Shown one piece after another: positions 58,926 to 64,000 of a stretch of DNA of 64,000 nucleotides. This stretch comes from Kibdelosporangium aridum (GTDB lineage: Bacteria > Actinomycetota > Actinomycetes > Mycobacteriales > Pseudonocardiaceae), in NCBI RefSeq assembly GCF_900176515.1, contig NZ_FWXV01000001.1:558001-622000 (forward strand), read 5' to 3'. The notes under the pieces were generated by a model. The model was given only the letters and a program-made list of their open reading frames with translations. It was not told where the DNA came from and made no database searches. The position numbers and the translations under genes are program-made. Position 1 is the stretch's first letter. Each line of letters begins with the position of its first letter.

Positions 58926-60886
58926 CCCTCCCCGCGCCAAATCTCGACGATCGCCGGTTCCAGGACATTGTCGACGAGGCCAAACGGCGGATCGCCCGAC
59001 ACTGTCCTGAGTGGACGGATCACAACGTGTCCGACCCCGGCGTCGCGCTGATCGAGCTGTTCGCCTGGATGACCGAGATGATCCTGTACCGGCTCAACCA
59101 GGTGCCCGACCGGCTGTACGTGAAGTTCCTCGAGCTGGTCGGCATCGAGCTCGCCTCGGCCAGCCCGGCCCGCACGGACATCCTGTTCACGCTGGCCGCG
59201 CCGCCCGAGCAGTCGATCCGCGTGCCCGGCGGCACGCAGGTCGGCACCGAGCGCGGCCACGGCGAGGACCAGATCGTGTTCATGACGGACACGGACCTGA
59301 TGCTGGTCCGCCCGAAGCTGACCGCGCTGCTGACCCGGACCGACGGCCGGTTCGAGAACCGGACCGAGGAACTCGGCCTCGAAGGCACGCAGATCCCGGT
59401 CTTCCCGTCGCTGCACGTGGACGACGCGATGTACCTCGGCTTCGAGGAAAGCCTTGAGGGCAACCTGATCCGGGTCGACATCGAGGTGAGTGGCGCGGCC
59501 GGTCGCGGTATCGACCCGAGGAACCCACCGCGAGTCTGGCAGAGCTGGAACGGCCGGGACTGGACCAACGCGAAGGTCCTGAGCGACACCAGTGACGGCT
59601 TCAACACGTCCGGCGAGATCACGTTGTTGCTCAAGGGGCGGCACGAGAACCTGGCGATCGGTCCGGTGCGGGCGCACTGGGTCCGTGCCAAGCTGATCGA
59701 CCCGGCCGTCGAAGGGCAGACGTACGACACGCCACCGCTGTTGGACTCGGTCAACGTCATCGGTCTTGGCGGCGCCGTGGCCGCGCACCACGCCGAGCCC
59801 GCTCCGCGTGAGCTGATCGGGACCAGCAACGGAGATCCCGGTCAGGTGCACGTCGTGCGCCGTGCGCCCGTGCTGCCCCGGCGCGGGGCTCGCGAGCGTG
59901 TCGAGATCGTGCCGCCGCGGCGTGAACCTGGTGTGGACCCGGACCCCGTGCCGTGGACTGAGGTCGCGGACTTCACCGACGCGACCGAGAACGACCGTGT
60001 GTACACGTGGAACGGCGCGACCGGCGAGATCCGGTTCGGGCCTCGCGTGATCGGCCGCGACGGCCGGATCCGCCAGTACGGTGCGGTTCCCGAGGAAGAC
60101 TCGCAGATCTGGGTGACCGGGTACCGGTACGGTGGTGGCAGGCGTGGAAACGTCGGTGCGGGCAAGCTGACCGTGCCGTTGAGCGCGATCCAGTCGGTGG
60201 ACTCGGTTCGTAACCTCGAACCCGCCACGGGTGGTGTCGACGCGGAGACCGTGGAGAACGCCAAGGTCCGAGGCCCGTTGTACCTGCGCGGCGGGCACCG
60301 TGCCGTGACGGGCAAGGACTTCGAGCGACTGACGTTGGCCGCAGCACCAGGTGCCGCTCGTGCGCGGTGCTTGCCGCCGCTGAAGGCGGGCGATCCGGTG
60401 CGGCTGCTCGTGGTGCCGCGCAGCGATGTCGCGCCCGAGTCGATGAAGCTGCAGGACCTGGCGTTGAAGCAGGACCTGGTCGACCAGATCAAGGGATACC
60501 TCGACGGTCGCCGGTTGCTGACCACCCAGGTCCGCATCGATACGCCGTCGTACCAAGGGATCACGATCGTCGCCGAGGTGCACGCGTCCCCGACCGTGCG
60601 GTCGGAGAAGGTCCGTGAGGACGCCGAACGGGCGCTGTACGAGTTCGTCAACCCGGTCACCGGCGGCCCGGACGGCAAGGGCTGGCCTTTCGACGCGGAT
60701 CTGTCCATTGGGGACATCTTCTCGGTTCTGCGTGGTGTTGCTGGTGTTTCGCGCGCCGAGACCGTGCACATGTTCCTCGCGGACCTGCGTGGCCAGCAGC
60801 AACCTGAGGAAGTCGGCCAGCGCGTCCGGCTCGCCAAGGAAGAGCTGTTCATGTCGGTGTCCCATCGGGTGGTGGTCAGGCAATGA
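58922..60886 (+). CDS. Baseplate J-like protein (Afp11-like)
   Basis: This is a 654-residue large baseplate component. It begins LDDRRFQDIVDEAKRRIARHCPEWTDHNVSDPGVALIELFAWMTEMILYRLNQVPDRLYVKFLELVGI, the typical start of putative baseplate assembly proteins in eCIS loci. The C-terminal gpJ fold includes RGGHRAVTGKDFERLTLAAAPGAARARCLPPL and STVRSEKVREDAERAL-type segments (residues 480-600). It bridges gp25 and the tail protein I-like protein. It is coupled by ATGA overlaps on both sides. Confidence 0.95.
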   Translation: MTLPAPNLDDRRFQDIVDEAKRRIARHCPEWTDHNVSDPGVALIELFAWMTEMILYRLNQVPDRLYVKFLELVGIELASASPARTDILFTLAAPPEQSIRVPGGTQVGTERGHGEDQIVFMTDTDLMLVRPKLTALLTRTDGRFENRTEELGLEGTQIPVFPSLHVDDAMYLGFEESLEGNLIRVDIEVSGAAGRGIDPRNPPRVWQSWNGRDWTNAKVLSDTSDGFNTSGEITLLLKGRHENLAIGPVRAHWVRAKLIDPAVEGQTYDTPPLLDSVNVIGLGGAVAAHHAEPAPRELIGTSNGDPGQVHVVRRAPVLPRRGARERVEIVPPRREPGVDPDPVPWTEVADFTDATENDRVYTWNGATGEIRFGPRVIGRDGRIRQYGAVPEEDSQIWVTGYRYGGGRRGNVGAGKLTVPLSAIQSVDSVRNLEPATGGVDAETVENAKVRGPLYLRGGHRAVTGKDFERLTLAAAPGAARARCLPPLKAGDPVRLLVVPRSDVAPESMKLQDLALKQDLVDQIKGYLDGRRLLTTQVRIDTPSYQGITIVAEVHASPTVRSEKVREDAERALYEFVNPVTGGPDGKGWPFDADLSIGDIFSVLRGVAGVSRAETVHMFLADLRGQQQPEEVGQRVRLAKEELFMSVSHRVVVRQ

Positions 60887-61422
60887 CAGCCAACGCAGGC
60901 TGGCTTGTGAACCAGCTTCCGGCGATCATGCGCCGGGACCCGGTGATCTCCGGCTTCGTCCGTGCGTTCGAGGAGATCGGCGACTCGGTCCGTGATCAGG
61001 TCGTCGACATCGAGCACGAGCTGGACGTCAACCTCGCTTCACCCGAGATGCTGGTGTACATGGCGTCATGGATCGGCGTGGACGCCGACGCCGCCACGCT
61101 CGCCTCCGAGGATCCCAGCGTCCGGGACGCCCAGCGCCGGCTGATCCGCGCGGTCGGCCAAGCGCTTGTCTGGCGTGGCACCAGCCGTGGTCTGGAACTG
61201 CTGCTCGAGGCGCTGACCGACAGCCGGGTGGACGTGATCGACTCCGGTGGCGTGTTCGGTCCCCGCGACGACGTGCCGCAGGCGTCCCATGTGGTCACGG
61301 TCGAGCTCGACCACACCGGCCTGCTGACTAAGAAGCAGGTGATGACGTTCCTCGCCGAGGAACTCCCGATCGGCGTCCGGGTCGACCTGGTCGTCCGGTC
61401 CGAACAGCAGGAGCAACGATGA
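60883..61422 (+). CDS. Phage tail protein I-like baseplate protein
   Basis: This is a 179-residue protein. It begins WLVNQLPAIMRRDPVISGFVRAFEEIGDSVRDQVVDIEHELDVNLASPEMLVYMASWIGVDA, followed by RRLIRAVGQALVWRGTSRGLELLLEALTDSRVDVIDSGGVFG, as in P2 gpI-like and eCIS tail proteins. It would cap the outer edge of the baseplate or link fibres, although no fibre gene is visible here. It is coupled by ATGA to both neighbours. Confidence 0.93.
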   Translation: MTANAGWLVNQLPAIMRRDPVISGFVRAFEEIGDSVRDQVVDIEHELDVNLASPEMLVYMASWIGVDADAATLASEDPSVRDAQRRLIRAVGQALVWRGTSRGLELLLEALTDSRVDVIDSGGVFGPRDDVPQASHVVTVELDHTGLLTKKQVMTFLAEELPIGVRVDLVVRSEQQEQR

Positions 61423-61913
61423 ACTGCCCAGAGTGCGGCCAGCCGGTGCCGCCGCAGGGCGCGAAACTCTGTGCGCACTGCGGCTATCCGTTGCTGTTGG
61501 ACAAACCGGCACATGTGGAGCCGCAGCCCCACAAGGTCACCCACAAACCGGTCGACGACGGTGTGATCAGCTACACCGGACAGATGCCCTATCCGCCGCG
61601 GCAACAGCAACGCGCGTACGCGCCGCCACCGCAGCCGCATCGCCCGCCGCCACAGGTGATGCGGGAGCCGCAGCGGGCGCTTGGGCCGCATTGCCCACAA
61701 TGCCGTCAGGTGAACCCGCCGCACCGCAAGCGTTGCGAGGTCTGCGGGTGCGAACTGTGGCCGGGCGCGGCTTTCCCGCCTCGCTGGATGCCCGAGCCGC
61801 CACCCGTCGCCGCAGGTCCGAAGCGCAAGAGCCAGTGGTGGAAGACCGCGCTGCTGATCGGCTTGCCGTTGGTCGCGATGGGAACGGTCTGGGCCCTGGC
61901 TTACTTCCTGTGA
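61419..61913 (+). CDS. Membrane-anchored double zinc-ribbon protein of the injection system
   Basis: This is a 164-residue protein. Two CxxC...CxxC zinc ribbons are visible: MNCPECGQPVPPQGAKLCAHCGYPLL (1-26) and HCPQCRQVNPPHRKRCEVCGCELW (88-111), separated by a Pro/Gln-rich linker. A C-terminal membrane helix (ALLIGLPLVAMGTVWALAYFL) would place the ribbons in the cytosol. It overlaps the tail protein I gene by four bases, so it is part of the operon. It could dock the particle to the membrane or act as a membrane sensor; function is inferred from position only. Confidence 0.85.
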   Translation: MNCPECGQPVPPQGAKLCAHCGYPLLLDKPAHVEPQPHKVTHKPVDDGVISYTGQMPYPPRQQQRAYAPPPQPHRPPPQVMREPQRALGPHCPQCRQVNPPHRKRCEVCGCELWPGAAFPPRWMPEPPPVAAGPKRKSQWWKTALLIGLPLVAMGTVWALAYFL

Positions 61914-61934
61914 GGGCCTGCGTATCCTCTGCGC

Positions 61935-62492
61935 GTGTCAGTTGATCTTGAGGCGACTCTGCGCACGCCGATCACGTTGGCTGTCCTGATTGACCGCACT
62001 CGCAACGTTCTCGCCGACCTGCTGGGCGGGGTCGAGGTGCCTGACTTGGCGGTTCTCACCGATCGCAGGCGTGGCCGCGTTCTCGGTCAGGCCGGGTTGA
62101 GCGCCGCGGTGATCGGCGAACCGATCGAGCCCGACCAGGACGGCCTGTCCGGCTCGGTGTTCTACGACATCGACATCCCGGCCACCGGCGACGGCGTCCG
62201 GCTGATGGTCATCGACTTCATCGGCGAAGCGTCCATCGACGACGACCGGCACGCCGTGTTCAGCCCGAGCCGCACACCCGTCGGCATCACGGTGGCGACC
62301 GGATTAGCCCTGGCCACAGCACAATTAGGCGACGGCGAATTCGTCGACGACGAGATCCGCATGCTCACACCACCCGTGCGTGACCCGGACGAGGTCATCA
62401 GCCGGACCCGTCTGGAAGGCCCGGCCGACGACTTCGTTGGTCAGTGCACGAAGTACCTGCGGCAGTTCCCCGGCTCTACGGAACTCGCGTGA
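61935..62492 (+). CDS. Hypothetical protein, last gene of the injection operon
   Basis: This is a 185-residue acidic protein starting at GTG 61935, 21 bases after the zinc-ribbon stop. It has a mixed alpha/beta composition with LEATLRTPITLAVLIDRTRNVLADLLGG and repeated Asp-rich turns (DIDIPATGDGVRLMVIDFIGEASIDDDRHAV). No signal peptide, helix or motif is seen. Co-direction suggests a role in the system. Its 3' end overlaps the convergent membrane gene by 17 bases. Confidence 0.75.
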   Translation: MSVDLEATLRTPITLAVLIDRTRNVLADLLGGVEVPDLAVLTDRRRGRVLGQAGLSAAVIGEPIEPDQDGLSGSVFYDIDIPATGDGVRLMVIDFIGEASIDDDRHAVFSPSRTPVGITVATGLALATAQLGDGEFVDDEIRMLTPPVRDPDEVISRTRLEGPADDFVGQCTKYLRQFPGSTELA

Positions 62493-63975
62493 AGCCGACG
62501 CCCTTGAGCAGGATGTTGGTGCGACCACCGATGTCGGGCTGAACGTCGGGGCTCAGGCTGAAGATCACGTCCTTGATCGGCTGCTTGCCCTGCGGTACCT
62601 GAAACGGGATCGCGACCCGCTCGCCGATCTTGGTCGCGGTGCCTTGGACAGCCTGTGACGTGCCGTCGAGGAAGTTCATCGTCGCGGTGTACCGAGTGCC
62701 TGGCAGGCCGGTGAAGTAGACGTTCACCGCGGTGAGCGCCCGGTCGAACTGCATCCGGATCGGGACGATGTTGCATTCCCGGATCTCGGTCGGGATCCCT
62801 GACGTGACGTAGACCCCCGCGCCGGCCACTGGGTTGGTCGAGTTCGGGTTCGCCCGGTTGACCCGCAGCGCCACCTGGGTGGCGTTCTTGCACTGGATCG
62901 GTCCCCGATCCGGCAGCGCGACCAGGTTGAGGCCCTTGTCGGCGTAGTGGTTGGCCGCGATCGGGCCGTCCCTGGTCACGGCCTGGCCGCTGAGGTCCTG
63001 CTCGAAGTCGATGTTGTCGGTCACGGGCACGGCCTGTGGCGCACCTGACTGAGCCGGAGGCGCGGTGGCAGGCTGAGATGGTGGCGGCTGGGGAGCGGCT
63101 GAGCTCGCGTTCGGCGGCGCGGGCGGCTGAGTCTGTGCCGGTGGGTTCTGCTGCTGCGGAGGTTGCGGGACTTGTTGCTGCGCCTGCGGCTGGACCTGTG
63201 CCGCCGTTGCCGCGGCGTTGTCGGCTTTGATGTCACGCAACAAAAGCGCGCCACCGACGGTCGCACCACCCAACACGGCCAGGCCGGCGGCCAGAGCACC
63301 GAACTTCATCCAGCCGCCACGGATCTTCGGCCGCTGCACGAACGAGACCGGCTTCTCCACCACCGTTTCGCCGGCGTGCGCCCGCAGCGTCGCCGACCGG
63401 TGTTTCTCCGAGCCTGTCAGTGGTTGGTCGGAGTTCACGGTCACCTGCGAACCCGCCACCATGCCCGGCTCGAGCCGCAGCTCGCGGGGCGCGAACTTGA
63501 AGCCGACCCGGTTCTCCGGGTCCGTGCCCGACAACGTCACGGCCATCGGCATGTTGCCTTCGTTGGCCAGGTTGATCACGTAGTTGCCGATCTTGCCGCC
63601 GTTGGCGACCTCGGGCTGCACGTTCATCGTCAGCGCGGGGGCCGGCCGGACATCCAGCGGGAGTTCCTCGCAGCGGGACACTTCCTGGCTGTACGGCGAC
63701 TTCACCACCAGGCCGAGGATGTACGGGCCCGCGATCATGCCACCGCGCTCGGGCACGGAGATCTGCATCCGCAGCGTGCCGACTTCCTTCGGGCGCAGCT
63801 TCACCACGTCCGGCTCACACCGGAACAGGTCGTTGCTCGGCAGACCGACCACGTGCGCGGCGAAGTGCTCGACGACCTGGCTCGCGTTCTGGACAGTCAG
63901 CTCCACGTCGGCGGTCTCGCCCGGCCCGAGCGAGATCCGCTCCGGACTGACGGTCACTTTCATCGCGATGGCCAT
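62476..63975 (-). CDS. Single-pass membrane protein with Ig-like N-terminus and Pro/Gln-rich linker
   Basis: This is a 499-residue protein. The N-terminal 215 residues contain two Ig/NEW3-like beta-sandwich domains (VTVSPERISLGPGETADVELTVQNASQVVEHFAAHVVGLP, then NYVINLANEGNMPMAVTLSGTDPENRVGFKF). A membrane helix lies at about 226-247 (FGALAAGLAVLGGATVGGALLL). A Gln/Pro/Ala-rich linker follows, then a C-terminal beta-rich domain (IDFEQDLSGQAVTRDGPIAANHYADKG). With no signal peptide the Ig-like part should stay inside and the C-terminal domain outside. AAGGATG precedes ATG 63975. It is convergent with the injection operon and is a candidate partner of it. Bases beyond 63976 to the window end are upstream region only. 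Confidence 0.82.
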   Translation of the reverse strand: MAIAMKVTVSPERISLGPGETADVELTVQNASQVVEHFAAHVVGLPSNDLFRCEPDVVKLRPKEVGTLRMQISVPERGGMIAGPYILGLVVKSPYSQEVSRCEELPLDVRPAPALTMNVQPEVANGGKIGNYVINLANEGNMPMAVTLSGTDPENRVGFKFAPRELRLEPGMVAGSQVTVNSDQPLTGSEKHRSATLRAHAGETVVEKPVSFVQRPKIRGGWMKFGALAAGLAVLGGATVGGALLLRDIKADNAAATAAQVQPQAQQQVPQPPQQQNPPAQTQPPAPPNASSAAPQPPPSQPATAPPAQSGAPQAVPVTDNIDFEQDLSGQAVTRDGPIAANHYADKGLNLVALPDRGPIQCKNATQVALRVNRANPNSTNPVAGAGVYVTSGIPTEIRECNIVPIRMQFDRALTAVNVYFTGLPGTRYTATMNFLDGTSQAVQGTATKIGERVAIPFQVPQGKQPIKDVIFSLSPDVQPDIGGRTNILLKGVGFTRVP

Positions 63976-64000
63976 GGCTGATCATCCTTCGATTCGTGGT

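Noticed and set aside
50790..61913. Prophage or type VI secretion system
   Set aside because: No capsid, terminase, integrase or lysis genes; no TssB/C two-part sheath, TssJLM membrane complex or ClpV. The single sheath, DUF4157 and gpJ/gpI set fits eCIS.

Overview
The window is high-GC actinobacterial DNA, most likely from a Pseudonocardiaceae-type actinomycete. The evidence is codon usage, frequent GTG starts, ATGA or GTGA stop-start overlaps, an XRE/DUF5753-DUF397 pair, an SAM-dependent methyltransferase of the Methyltransf_19 type, a SigB/RsbW-type pair, a Gram-positive LexA box, a 6C small RNA and a fused isobutyryl-CoA mutase. No ribosomal RNA, tRNA, insertion sequence or CRISPR array was recognised.

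Layout. 0-6.6 kb: a SARP/BTAD-NTPase-transmembrane-WD40 protein, two exported proteins (one with FG-GAP-like repeats) and a PAP2-like membrane protein. 6.7-16 kb: icmF, a 3-hydroxyacyl-CoA dehydrogenase, two TetR genes around a FabH-like synthase, Ku, an RsbW-like anti-sigma factor coupled to a SigB/F-like sigma factor, and another TetR. 16-22 kb: a collagen-like exported protein, a membrane Ser/Thr kinase, two SnoaL-like proteins, a class C beta-lactamase-fold hydrolase, and a PadR-alpha/beta hydrolase pair. 22.3-31 kb: a nine-gene, tightly coupled operon that encodes uptake and complete oxidative breakdown of L-fucose (or a close 6-deoxy sugar) to pyruvate and lactate. 31-35.6 kb: a MarR/MFS pair, a nitroreductase, a 41-residue acidic ORF, a 6C RNA, an unassigned structured element, a DUF4383 protein, and a STAS-HATPase fusion behind a CheB remnant. 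35.8-40.2 kb: DUF4331, TPR and NicO-type proteins. 40-50.6 kb: P450, methyltransferase, XRE/DUF397, a large LuxR/MalT-like regulator, an LCMT-type methyltransferase, a WYL regulator behind a LexA box, LysR and a GyrI-like protein.

50.8-64 kb holds the most striking system: a contractile injection system (phage-tail-like, eCIS type). It has a sheath, two tube proteins, a LysM adaptor, a VgrG-like spike, gp25, gpJ and gpI baseplate proteins, a DUF4157 protein with an HExxH motif, and two membrane-anchored accessory proteins. Inside it are two unusual small-scale features. One is a duplicated 77-bp MIRU-like unit that makes two 26-codon ORFs bridging neighbouring genes by ATGA overlaps. The other is a tail-chaperone-like gene whose second half has no normal start codon, sits in the -1 frame, and is preceded by a canonical CCCTTTC slippery heptamer. 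The AAA+ ATPase, tail terminator, fibre and a clear tape measure are not inside the window; the cluster probably continues past 64 kb.
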